64,000 bases of DNA from Teratosphaeria epicoccoides (lineage: Eukaryota; Ascomycota; Dothideomycetes; Mycosphaerellales; Teratosphaeriaceae), in NCBI GenBank assembly GCA_021401465.1, contig JADDMT010000094.1:50545-114544 (forward strand), in the 5' to 3' direction. The notes beneath the pieces are model-generated. The model ran no database searches and had not been told where the DNA came from. It saw nothing but the letters and a program-made list of their open reading frames with translations. The number at the start of each line of letters is the position of its first letter. Positions within the stretch are counted from its first letter, which is position 1. Both the position numbers and the translations under genes were made by a program. Shown here piece after piece: positions 19,047 to 29,699 of the stretch.

Positions 19047-22000
19047 CTAATCATACCTGGGGCCATCATCATCCCTCGCGCCCGGCGTCTCTGCGCTGTA
19101 AGGTCCAGGCGTCTCTGGGAATCCACCAGGCGTCTGGTACGCCGCTGGGGTTTGATAGCTGGCCCCCCCGCCTCTAAAGCCGCCAGGCGTTGGCCCATCG
19201 CCATACGCCCCAGGCGTTGGTGCAGAGCCGCTGTATCCTGGGGTAGGAGCCTCGAGGCCGCTCCCATACGCAGGTGTCTTCGAGCCCGAGGGTGCGGGCG
19301 TGCGGCCACCACTGTTGGGGTTCCAGGTAGACTGCTGTGATCATGTCAGCATGTTTCCCGTGAAGTCGATGGAAGGTTAGACTCACGCCGCCTCCGGCTC
19401 CACCCCAGACACTACCGCCTCCATAGCTCGTAGCCCCACCATAGCTCGTCGCGCCGCCGTACGAAGTTTGCCCACCGTAGGCAGTGGCACCACCGAAGCC
19501 ACCATATGCAGGAGTCTTCGCACCAGAATCTTGCTTCCAAGCAGGAGTCCTCCCACCGCCACCGGCAGCGTACGCTGGAGTCCTGCCACCCATCGCGTAA
19601 GCCGGGGTGCGCCCACCCTGCGCATAAGCCGGTGTTCGGCCCATGGCTCCAGAGCCGGCGGGTGGTGGTCGACCCATAGACAGACTCTCAATGCCGCCTA
19701 CGATCTTCTCGCCCGTTTTCGGGTCCAGCAAGTTAAGCGCTCCCCTCTTCACTGTCAAGATTTTGTTCCTGGCGTGGATCTCAACCTTGACATCGTCGCC
19801 GGCTGAGTCCTTCACGAGGCCTTGCAGGCCTTTGTTCGGGCCTTGCTTGATCCTGACCGTTTTACCAATGAGCCTGTCTCGCCCCTTCATCTGAGGCGGT
19901 GGCATCGGTGTCGGGCTTTGGCCGTTCTGCTTCATCTGTGGATTCATCTTGCTGAGGTCGAGGCCGGCACCTTGTGGCTTACCGCCCTTGGCAGCGACTA
20001 CCATGACGTTGGCATGTCTACCAACCCACACGCCAGCATTTTCGGTGCGTTGACGATCTTGAACGAAGACAAAGTTGCGGTGCAAGTACAGTACACGACC
20101 GGTCTTCTGCTCGCCCTGGTATTCCTTGATTGTGTCTTCCAGCTTCATCTCGTTGCCGTCGCGATCTGTGGCCACAGCGTTACGACGCTTCTCAAGCTTT
20201 GTCGACACAGCGCTGTCAAGCATAGTCCGCACCGCGCCGCTCTGGTCAAGTATCCGTAGAGTCTCGCGATCGACCTTGACGACGATACCAACCGTTGCAG
20301 CATCGAGCTGCACCAAGTCGAACAGCGCAAACTTGCTTGCTGATGTCGCACCACCGGCATCAGCCGCCTCGCGCAGGTCTTTGCTAAAGACTGTGATTTC
20401 CTCTTGCCCACCATCTGTGAGCACGGTAACCCTATCATCCTTGCTCCGGACGACCATGCCCACCTCATCGATATACTTACTACCACCGATGACCTTGACA
20501 TGGTCGCCCTCGATGAACTTCTTCCGTAGATCTTTGATGGGCACCTCAATGACTGAGCCAGAGAGCGCACCATTTCCATGGTCGGCCTTGACTTTGACAA
20601 CATCGCTGTACACTTGCACGGAGCGGCCAGTAACGCCCTTTTGCTCGCCGCGTACAATCTCGACCTTGTCGCCAGGCAGGAACTCGCTCGCGGTCGCGCT
20701 CTTCAACGTTTGTGCCAAGGCCGCCAGATCCAGATTCTCGCCACCGTCTTCCTTGCCAGCTTGGGCGAAACGTGTGACTTCCTCAAGAGTCGGATTGACG
20801 TTCTCGGTTTGCAGCACGTTCAAACGGAAGCTGTCCTCGAGAAATCCATCGATATATGACTTGCTCTGGTAGGTCCAGGAGTTGTTGCTGAGTCCACCAA
20901 GCCTCTGGATGTACTTGCCATGCCGCTTCTTGGCCTCTGATTCGCTAAACAAGCGTGGAGGTGGTCGCTGTTGGCGAGCGGCAGGCCGCTTCCGCTTGTT
21001 GCCGTTGGCGTCCTCGATGACCGGAGCATTGGCATCGTCGTTGAGACCATAGTCCAGACGCGGAACCAGACGGCACACAATCTCGGCCCCATTGCCCTCG
21101 ACCTCTATCACTTGCGCAAGGTCACCCTGATACAGACCGCGCTTCATCCTGACGTACATACCCGGGTCGAGCTGTTTGTCTGGGGTGACTTTCAGAAGAT
21201 CTGGCATTTCGTCGAGCGCTACCATCAGCGGCTTGGTGCCCATGAATACATGCTGAAGCCCCTCGCAAGCAGCAATGACATCCTCGACACGTCTCGCTTC
21301 GACATAGAACATGCCCGACATGGGACTGCCGGGCTTGGCGCGTTCGAAGGCCGAGTATATCTGTATGGGCTCGCGAGATCCGGCTCGCTCCAGCGCTCGA
21401 GCCTGGACGGCAAGTATGACCTCCTTCTCTTTACCTGGCTTGCACTTCATGCGGAAGATGCGCGGATCAGAAGTGCTGGGCAAGAGTAGTCTCTGCGGTA
21501 CTATAGCGGATCCGGTGCCTGCAGCGCGGTTCTGACGGCCATAGCGCTCTTTCAATCGCGCAGCCTCCTCTTCGACGTCCATCTGGAAGGCCGCCTCACG
21601 CTGTCTGTCGAGCTCACGATGCGCGCGGTCATCCTTGTCGGCGCCTCGAAGGTCTTCCTGCAGATCATCCGGATGCACCTCATCGACTGGCAGATCATCC
21701 TCTTCCTCCTGCTCTTCATCTTCGTCCTCATCGACTTCGGCTTCGGCGTCGATGTAGTAGTTGCGGGGAGCCTTCATTTTCCGGCGCTTCCGTGACGGCT
21801 GCCCCTGTACACAATATCAGCATAGGCCTACCTGCTGTTCTCGGCCATACATACCTCGATATCATCGTCCTCATCGTCCTCCTCATCCTCGTCGTCATCG
21901 CCTTCGTCATCGTTATCGCCATTTGCATCGTCGGCGCCGTCTTCTTCCTCCTCGCCGGCGCCATTCTCTTTCACGTCCTCATCATCGTCCACAGCCCGTG

Positions 22001-22163
22001 ACCGTGAGCGGCTCTTGGATGCCGGCGCCCGTTCCCCCTCGTCCCTGTTCACCTCCGCCTTCGCGTCTGCCTCGTCATCTGAGCCGACTTCTGCCTGAGG
22101 GTTGAAGTCGTCCTCATCCCCATCGTCGGGAAAGTTGGTATCCAAGAAGTTGGCCGTGGACAT
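19047..22163 (-). CDS. SPT5: Transcription elongation factor Spt5
   Basis: Three exons, 22163-21855, 21804-19387 and 19331-19047, give 1003 residues. Spt5 pairs with Spt4, rides on RNA polymerase II and supports elongation and co-transcriptional processing. The N-terminal third is highly acidic (runs of D/E up to about residue 165). The NGN domain follows (RIFRMKCKPGKEKEV, then FMGTKPLMVALDEMPDLL). Several KOW motifs come next, for example GMYVRMKRGLYQGDLAQVIE, LPGDKVEIVRGEQKGVTGRS, IEGDHVKVIGG and LIGKTVRIKQGPNKG. The C-terminal repeat region has GGRTPAY-type units, then SYGGAT units, then TPG-containing units, the counterpart of the phosphorylated CTR in other Spt5 proteins. Intron 1 joins DDDIE to GQPSRKRRK; intron 2 falls inside the CTR. 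Confidence 0.95.
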
Positions 22164-24263
22164 GGCTGCTTTTGGAGCTGCTGGAAAGGATGCGCTGGCG
22201 TGGCAGCGGTGAGGAGTGGATCTGTTGGTGGTGGATGTGTTTTGTCGACAAGCGCAAGCAATTGGAAGTCGAATGAATGGCGTAGCGGAAGCACCCGTGC
22301 GCTAACGGGAGGCCCATCCCGACGATCCGCCCCGCCTGCGTCCTGCTGTCCTTTCACGTGCAACACCCGAGTTCTTGTGATGGATCCGGGCCAGCAGAAG
22401 GCCATGATTGTATCTGGCAGACATTGCAACTCGTCCTGCTCAGTCACGGCTCGAGTAGCATCGAGATGTCCAATGTGGCTGGCCGCACGTTCTAATGTCG
22501 CCATAAACAGTTGCCACACCTACGAGGCGCCATTACTGGCCCTGTGTGACATGGGTGTCCCAGATGCAAAGCTGACATGTGGCTAGCATGCTTGGCGCAT
22601 CATCAAATCACGACCATGGATTCGCAGGCCAGCCACACAAATGCTGCGCTTTCTGATGCAGCCACGCACGCAGCGGCCGGAGTGGCTGTAGATCCTTTAC
22701 CCACTATAAGCACGTCGACCTTCACTGACAACATCTTCGCACCATCCATGCGTTCGACTAGATACCTGGGCCATGGTAGACCTCGCTCCGGGCTTTCGGT
22801 CCACGGCGTCAAGTAACACTTTCGGCAACAAATCGACCATCTGCGCAAGTGAATCGAATTTGACACTGTTGACGGCAGACATAGAAATTACCAAGGCTGA
22901 TCAGGACGAAGATGTCGAGACTGCCGCCATCAGTCGTCTCGATGGATCGACAACGACCCAAGTCATTCTTCAAATCACTCTTCAGCTATTTGGGTTGGCT
23001 AGAAGCGTGACGAGATTTAAGGTCGACCGCACTCAGCTTCTTTGGTAATCTCAATGGATGTTTGGCACCCGGTCTCATGGTATGGCACCATCACGATCTA
23101 GTGATTGGATGGGTCCAGTGGTGGGAACCCGCTCGATCTATCCAGATCCACATGAGAATTATGAGCGACGTTCTACGAAGAATCAGCACCACCAGATTGC
23201 CGCATGGCATGCTCTGCTAACTCACGGGTTGAGCGATTCGAGACACCCCCGGAATCCTACTGGATCCACAGTCAAGCTAGAATTCGGCTCTTTCACTATT
23301 AAATGGCCGCTTAGAGATTGGATCCGCTTGAGTCACAGCTTGAAAACCGAGCCGAGATTCCATACGTATATGAGGGCCTATATACTCCGGAGATAGCAGA
23401 CCAGGACGAGCAGGGAGCGGATCCCGCGCTGTGGAAGGTATTGATGGAAGGCATCCGTTGACACCCTGATTGTCACTCTCACGGTGGTTGTGTGGACTCG
23501 AGCAATTTGCTCAACGGAATGCCTGCACATTCGCCTCGCCAGACCTGTGCAGTACCTGGGAATCAGGTTGAATCTAAAAACAAAGGTCATTCAAATTTTC
23601 ACCTTGAGACATGATTCATTCGCAGTTCCGCGAGTAGGTAAATGTCTGCAGCGTCAATGTCGTGTCCCCTTCAAGAGCTCGTGACGAATAGAATGTTGTG
23701 ATTCCTGAGAAAGACAAAGCAAGGTTACATGCCAATACGCGCGGTCCGACTTTCCGGCACGAATTCGGAGATGAACTAACTATGCAGGTTCACCAACCCC
23801 AAAGCTGTGGTACCGTTGCCGTGCGGTTCGTTTCGATGCCTTGACAGTCTCAATGAAAGACAGGGACTGCCTATGTCGCAGTTGTCATCCAAACATGGCT
23901 ACATTGATCCGAAATGTACCTGCCTTCGCGGCAAGCGGGTCGGTGTCTTTGTCTTTCCCTCACTCTCGCAGGCTCTCGAGGAAGCCTGAGCGAGAGCGAG
24001 CCTATGTCGGCGTAGTCGAGCTTGCGGCAGGTGACTTGTCTAGGCGTCCCGTAACGAACTCCGTGGGGTTTCTAATAGCACGGACCGATTAGCCTTCCAC
24101 CCGGGGTTCCATCTGCAACACCTGGTCGGCTGTGAGCTGGTTGCGAGCTGGTTGCGAGCTTGGCAGCACAGCCTGCAACCTGAGCAACACTCACTTATAA
24201 GCCAACGAAAACCCGGCTCGACTGTCAGAACTCGATTATCGACACGGCCCAAGCTCGATCAAC
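22164..24263. other. Long intergenic region, gene-poor
   Basis: About 2.1 kb with host-like composition and only short frames. The minus strand at 22603-22866 contains KVDVLIVGKGSTATPAAACV, which faintly recalls the FAD-binding start of an aromatic hydroxylase, but it lacks the full GxGxxG and the rest of the protein. Around 24131-24160 an 11-bp unit (GAGCTGGTTGC) is repeated. Nothing else is recognised. Confidence 0.4.
24196..24200 (+). promoter_or_regulatory. TATA-like element before the secreted protein gene
   Basis: A TATAA sequence lies 64-68 bp upstream of the ATG at 24264. The distance is reasonable for a fungal core promoter, but no transcript start is known. Confidence 0.3.
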
Positions 24264-24627
24264 ATGAAAGTCTCACTGCCTTCGCTAGTACTCAGCGTCG
24301 CGACAATCTCAAAGTCAGTGCCCGATCTCATTTCCACGGTTCTTTCTGTTGAGACGACTGCTGACATGGCACAGTGCGGAATGGGTGGGAAAGCGGTGCC
24401 GAGCTGTCTATCAAGGTTTTGGAGAAGGCTTCAGAGGTTCTATCACCAAAATGTGGACGGACGACACTTGTGGAAGCCTCCAGTCACTGCCCGGGGGCGG
24501 CTTCCTTACTGGCGACGGAAACATCAACAGATGCTGCCACACGCCCAATGGTGGGGCCTTTGACACCACTTGTAACGGCAAAAAAGAGTCCACTGGTAAT
24601 TGGAATCCACAGGTCGAGGCCTGTTGA
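24264..24627 (+). CDS. Small secreted Cys-rich protein (effector-like)
   Basis: Two exons, 24264-24313 and 24375-24627, give 100 residues. The 61-bp intron has a GTCAGT donor, a CTGAC branch site 14 bp before the acceptor, and a CAG end. The N-terminus (MKVSLPSLVLSVATISNA) fits a signal peptide cleaved after Ala-18. The mature part has six Cys (in KRC, DTC, RCC, TTC and EAC) and many Gly, Asn and Thr, such as GGGFLTGDGNINRCC. I recognise no family. The size, signal peptide and even Cys number are those of fungal secreted effectors or antimicrobial proteins; that role is inferred. It stands alone in a gene-poor stretch, which is common for such genes. Confidence 0.7.
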
Positions 24628-25695
24628 ACGTCGAAACAGCGCTATTCATCGCGGTGGCATGTAGAGCGGTCTCGGACACCATTGAACTGGTGGGAGACGT
24701 GTCATTTGGGTAAAAGAGACGGCGGAGTTCATGGTCATGGCATTCGGAGGAGCCGCGGAACAGTTTGCTTAGTCGAGAGCGCATCTTCTGCACGAGAACT
24801 GTATGGAAACCTTGAAACTTTAGTGATGGAGCCTGGACAACAGTTGCTGGCTTTCTTGCTCCCTTCCTAGTGCGCAATTGAATTCCGTCTCTCCGCGAGA
24901 GCTAGCGAGGTGACGTACGAGCGATTTGTCTCCTCTTTCACCGTTACTTTGCTGACCATCAAGAGAAATCACTTGCTGCTCATCTGCACGAGAGCTACTA
25001 TGCCCAGAAGAGCTCTTGACAGGTTTGCGCATCTACCGCATCTATCAGCCTCTGGCACACCCTACCCAGACGAGCTGGACTTCAATTTCTTTCTTGAGCC
25101 TCAGCGACCGCACCGCAGCCTGCTTGTCTACCAGCTCTGGTGCCGTTGCTAGTCTCTGTCAAGTCGTCGCTCAAGTGGCTTGCTTTAGGGAACTTCTTGA
25201 GGACCTCTCACAGAGTTGCGCTTTCCCTCTAGCTCTGGAAATCGTCCTTACCATGCGAAGATGACCGCTGTTCAGCGCTGTTCTGCGGGATGGAAGACAA
25301 CGGCTGAGGCCGAGGATATCGTAATTAAGACCAAAAAGAGTTTGTCCAGAGCCCATCACCCACGCAAGACGATGCGCGAAGGTCAATGGTAACCATGCAA
25401 GGATCGCATGGACAGTGCTTCTGTAGGGACCAGCACGACCAATGTCTCGTACTTCGTGGGAAGCCAAAAAAATACATTGCTCAATGGTCGGCTGAAGACT
25501 TGCTGTGTGACGGAGAAAGTCGACTGCGGCTTTTGGACCTTCCGAAACGATCGGTGTTCAGCAGTGTGGGCCAAGTGATGGAGTATAGGGCGAAGAAGAT
25601 GCAGAATGTCATGCGGAAGTCATCGAGAATGGTAAACCTCTTACAACGTGCTGCCATTCTGCCACCCTTGATCGAGGCAGCTGCAGGTGTATGCC
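24628..25695. other. Intergenic, no gene supported
   Basis: Several overlapping short frames on both strands, none with a motif or a convincing start. Confidence 0.4.
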
Positions 25696-26136
25696 TCATG
25701 AAGTCCAAGCACGATCAGTCTCGGCGTCCGGCAACGTGTCTGAAAATTTGCTGTGGCCTTGACGAAGGCTGATGAGTTCGTGGTCAGACGCGGCGTACTT
25801 GTCGCGGTAGCATTTCCTCTCGTCTTCCATGCGATTCGCCGAAGCTGTCAGGTCAGCAAGCGCCTCCTTCACGCTGGCTATGAGCTGTACTGACTCCACA
25901 GGTGCTGGTTGATAGTGCGCTGAGGTCTCTTCCAGAAGTTGACTAATGCTGAAATCCAAGATGAGCTTGTATAGCCGTTCGTAGCAATACCAATTCCACG
26001 CTTCTCCGAATGACCGATGCGCTGAGACCGGCTTGTAGATCTCGATGTTGCATTTGCGCGCACCCTGTGAATGTGCAAGACGGTTGCAAGACGGATGCAA
26101 GTTCAGAGCATCTTGTTTGTAGGGAAGTTTCGGCAA
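25696..26136 (-). pseudogene. Orphan coding-like frame, no start codon
   Basis: A 146-codon frame that opens at TTG, not ATG. From about residue 31 it reads like real protein: NIEIYKPVSAHRSFGEAWNW, YERLYKLILDFSISQLLEE, then a charged helical stretch SVKEALADLTASANRMEDER. A plausible splice acceptor (TTCACAG) precedes residue 26 or so, but I find no upstream exon in the short gap to the WD-protein stop at 26245. It may be a 5'-truncated gene remnant. No family is recognised. Confidence 0.3.
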
Positions 26137-26244
26137 TTAACTATGACGCTGATGACTCGCGGACTACACCAGGCATCAGTCTTAAGCCGCAAGCACGTGG
26201 AAGCGCGGCCGAAATGTTTCGAGTCTTCTAGCCTTCAGTGTTCG

Positions 26245-29200
26245 TCACTCAAAATCGTCCTGCAGCCGCAGTAGCTCTATGCCCACTCCGCACACCAACA
26301 GACCTATCTTGCCGCTTGCATAGCAGTATGTCTCCAAACAAGACACATCAGCCACGGAAGTATGGCAACTCCACAGCTTCTGGACAGCTATTGTAGTTTT
26401 GCCTGTACCGGTGCCAAATGAGATGTCCCATACTTTGATCTTCTGATCGATGCTTGCTGAAGCCAGTAACAATCTCTCCTTACCGTGTTGAAGGACGGAG
26501 ATGCCAGTCACCGCTGCTGCGTGCGCGCGGGGTATCTTCAGGGTGTTCATCTTTGCCTCATTCTGGCGAATCATGGTGATACTGATCGCGTTATCGTCAC
26601 CACCTGTAATGAGGACGTCACAGTAGCTGTCAAGTGCAAGACTTGCAGCACTGAGAACAGCATTCTGGTGAATCTTGTGCCGAGCAGACCAGGTCGAGGT
26701 TGGTCCGCCTGAGATTAGGGGCCAAAGAGTAAGATGACCATCTGTTGCAGTCGTGAGCAGTATTGGACGGCGGTCGTCAAGGCAGATTACATGGGTGAGA
26801 CAGGCGGTCAGGTAGTCCCCTACCGTGACCAAAGTCCAGTCCTTGCTATGATACCTCCAAAGCTTCACACTGGAGTCTGAGTATGCCATAGCTACCCCAA
26901 ACCCACCTGCAGTATCTTTGCCCTTTTCATCTACAAGAGTGAAACCCATGATCCTGAGATCCGAGCTACCGCTTCTAGGATGTGAACTCTCGCAGAAGAC
27001 CCCAAGACCAATGTTAGGGACGTCGAACGTGATTCGCCACACAAAGAACTCCTCAAATCCGCCGCTCGAGAAGAGGCGACGCCCGTCTGCGGACCACTTC
27101 AGGTGCTGTATCCCAGTGTTGTGTTTCCGTAGCGTCTGCAGGCAACGGAGCTCATCCTTGGTCTCGGCAAACTGGGATAGCTTGATATTCGTGTCTTCGG
27201 CACCAGTTGCGATGATCTGCGAGTCGTGCGGCGATACTGCTGTGCTCTTGACCTCCCTGCCATGCAGACCTGAGTTGACCATCTCGTACGGTAATTGTGA
27301 CTGCGTTTGATAATAGACCTTCGAGGCTTTGGTCCACACAAACGTGCCGCCGCTCTCTCTCGGCTGAAAAGCAAAGCTCCGATGAGCACCTCCACATTCG
27401 ACTGTCATTGTCTCTCGGCCACTATGAGCGTCGTGGACGACGAATTGTTTGCCTCTGAAGCCCCAGACTGTCAACTTTTGTGCATTGATGCTCATGCCTT
27501 CAATATTGGGCCCAAATGGAAGCGTGAGCTTGTGGACGGTCTCGACTTGGTATAGTGCCTTCATGAATGTGACTCGGTGCACGGCATGAGCACCATCTCG
27601 GCCGACAGAGTGTAGGAACCCGCCGCCGGACCATTGAAGTGCTGTGACGGACTCTGAGTCGTGTGCTTTAAAGATCAAGCTGAGCTCCAGCAACTCTCGT
27701 TCGATCACCTTGTACAGTGCGATGATGCCTTGTCGAGAACCCAGCGCCACCATGACATGGTCCCTACTTCTGTACTGAGCGAAGCTAGTAATCACAAAGT
27801 CCGGAGGTAAGTCGAGCAGCTTATACTGCGTCGGCTGTGGAAGCGTTTCTTGTTGGTCGAGCTTGAGATTCTCAAACAGGCGTGCTTGCCTACATCCCAG
27901 GATGTTCACCAGCAGGCTGAGGCTGCCATCATCTGCATCGACAGCAATGAACATCCCAGCGACCTTCTTGCCACCTGTCTGTGCAAAGTCTTTGATTGTC
28001 CTAGCTCGATGATCATAGACCAAAATGATCCCTGTGCTGCCAGCCATGAATACTACTCCAGGCACACCAGAGGCGATGGAGTAGCGATGAAGCTCTGATC
28101 GCGGCCCGGAGACACAGCTCAGGACAACCCTGCCATCTTCCAAGAGACAGACTTCCAGTACGCGGCCGCGGTCTGTGACGGCAATCATGCTGTCTTCTGC
28201 CACGAACTGGTAGGACCTCACGACATCTTCATCCTTGACCGCGGGGACCTCGACTTGCATAACGATGTTCGAAGCAGATCTTCTGGCTCTTACAGCAATT
28301 GCGCCGTCGCAACCGCCGGTGGCGATTCTCCCGGCTACTGACACTGCTGCAGACCAGATATGCTTTCCGGCGTGTGCAGTCTGACCAGCAAGCTGCCGAA
28401 GTGGCGATTCGACGGCACTCGGTTCACAATCCGTTGGAGATTCTAACAACCAGCTGTAATTGGATGCGTCTTCTCCAAAAGACATAATTCGCATCATCGG
28501 CGTGTCCTGGCCTGAAGCAGAATCGTCGTATAGGAAGCGCACGAGCCATATGCGAGACACGTGGCCTATGGCCTTCGCGAGACACGGGGGAGCATCCTGT
28601 TCGTGCTCCAATTTCGCACCAAATCCTGTATCACGTTGCACGTCCGTCGATGTCGGGCTCTGAGCAGCGAGGCAAGAGATGTCCCAGATCCTGACTGTGC
28701 GATCATCGCTGCAACTTGCTAGCAGACGCTTTGCACCGAGCTGCGCCACCGCTGACGATATCTGGACGCCAAACACCGAGCCCTCGTGCGCAGAAAAGGT
28801 GTAGTGGACTTGTGATGCAGCGTGAAACTGTCCATGTGGACCTTCCGAAAGGTTGGCAGACCATACAATGATGTCTCCGAATGCGGTGCCTGACGCAATG
28901 AGACATTGAGATGCACTTAGCCATTTCGCATGAGCAGTATACAGGATGCAATTTGACCCAGGCACTACGGTTGGCAGTACCGCATATTCCGAGTCGATCG
29001 TCGTCTCGAGCGACTCGCTGTGGACTATTATTAGCGCATTGTGAGCAGTGACGAATGCAATCAGCTCTTCGGCGCCATTCTGTTGCCCAGAGCTCGCGAA
29101 CGATCCGTCGAGAACCCAGTCAGGTGTTTTGAGAAGAGGGCCCAAGATAAGGTCGAAATCTGGCAAAATGCGACAACTTCTTATCCACTGTCCGCCCCAG

Positions 29201-29403
29201 ACAACGGCCAGAGCAGGGTGGTGCGGACTGATGATGATCCCATGAATCGCTTGGCTCGCGAAAATGGGCACGCTGGCGAGTGTCTCTTTAGTCTTGCCAT
29301 TGTAGACTTGGAGATAGTTTCCCTCTCCAGCCAATATTACATCGTCGTTGCCCAGGAAGGCCAATGCGGTCACCGGGAGAAGATGTTGCACATGTTGCAG
29401 CAT
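26245..29403 (-). CDS. WD40 protein of the WDR6/Trm734 family
   Basis: A single exon of 1052 residues. WDR6 (Trm734/Rtt10 in yeast) is the partner of the methyltransferase Trm7/FTSJ1 and positions it for 2'-O-methylation of tRNA position 34. Family marks are the N-terminal PVTALAFLGNDDVILAGEG, the strongly conserved HEGSVFGVQIS followed by LLASCSDDRTVRIWDIS, then IMSFGEDAS and HAGKHIWSAAVS with IATGGCDGAIAV. Later WD repeats include VTALQWSGGGFLHSVGRDG, IIATGAEDTNIKLSQF, and near the C-terminus VTGISVLQHG with LLASASIDQKIKVWDIS. Such spread-out repeats over about 1000 residues fit two or three propellers. The ATG at 29403 is directly before the first strand. Confidence 0.85.
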   Translation of the reverse strand: MLQHVQHLLPVTALAFLGNDDVILAGEGNYLQVYNGKTKETLASVPIFASQAIHGIIISPHHPALAVVWGGQWIRSCRILPDFDLILGPLLKTPDWVLDGSFASSGQQNGAEELIAFVTAHNALIIVHSESLETTIDSEYAVLPTVVPGSNCILYTAHAKWLSASQCLIASGTAFGDIIVWSANLSEGPHGQFHAASQVHYTFSAHEGSVFGVQISSAVAQLGAKRLLASCSDDRTVRIWDISCLAAQSPTSTDVQRDTGFGAKLEHEQDAPPCLAKAIGHVSRIWLVRFLYDDSASGQDTPMMRIMSFGEDASNYSWLLESPTDCEPSAVESPLRQLAGQTAHAGKHIWSAAVSVAGRIATGGCDGAIAVRARRSASNIVMQVEVPAVKDEDVVRSYQFVAEDSMIAVTDRGRVLEVCLLEDGRVVLSCVSGPRSELHRYSIASGVPGVVFMAGSTGIILVYDHRARTIKDFAQTGGKKVAGMFIAVDADDGSLSLLVNILGCRQARLFENLKLDQQETLPQPTQYKLLDLPPDFVITSFAQYRSRDHVMVALGSRQGIIALYKVIERELLELSLIFKAHDSESVTALQWSGGGFLHSVGRDGAHAVHRVTFMKALYQVETVHKLTLPFGPNIEGMSINAQKLTVWGFRGKQFVVHDAHSGRETMTVECGGAHRSFAFQPRESGGTFVWTKASKVYYQTQSQLPYEMVNSGLHGREVKSTAVSPHDSQIIATGAEDTNIKLSQFAETKDELRCLQTLRKHNTGIQHLKWSADGRRLFSSGGFEEFFVWRITFDVPNIGLGVFCESSHPRSGSSDLRIMGFTLVDEKGKDTAGGFGVAMAYSDSSVKLWRYHSKDWTLVTVGDYLTACLTHVICLDDRRPILLTTATDGHLTLWPLISGGPTSTWSARHKIHQNAVLSAASLALDSYCDVLITGGDDNAISITMIRQNEAKMNTLKIPRAHAAAVTGISVLQHGKERLLLASASIDQKIKVWDISFGTGTGKTTIAVQKLWSCHTSVADVSCLETYCYASGKIGLLVCGVGIELLRLQDDFE

Positions 29404-29699
29404 TTGGCGGTGTTCGAAGGGGAGGCTGTCGATGCAGGATATTTATAAGATGGAGAAGAAACTTGAAGGTCTTGGTGCACGGGCCCACCCGAGGACTGGA
29501 AATAAACGCTTCATGTGACCCGGCTGCGAGTGCTACATTCGATCGCCTGACGACCCTGTCATAGGCTTTTCGACATATTTGCACTGACCCAGACGATAGG
29601 TGCTCGACCCAGCAGAATATGATCATGCCATCCCACGAATCAATGCAGCTCCTCGATGGCTATGCTCGGCTGATACTCTAGTGCTATCTCGATGGGTCT

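Noticed and set aside
22603..22866. KVDVLIVGKGS segment resembling an FAD-binding start
   Set aside because: GxGxxG is incomplete and nothing downstream continues the fold; may be chance.
25386..25772. 128-codon plus frame
   Set aside because: Overlaps coding-like minus frames and shows no motif.
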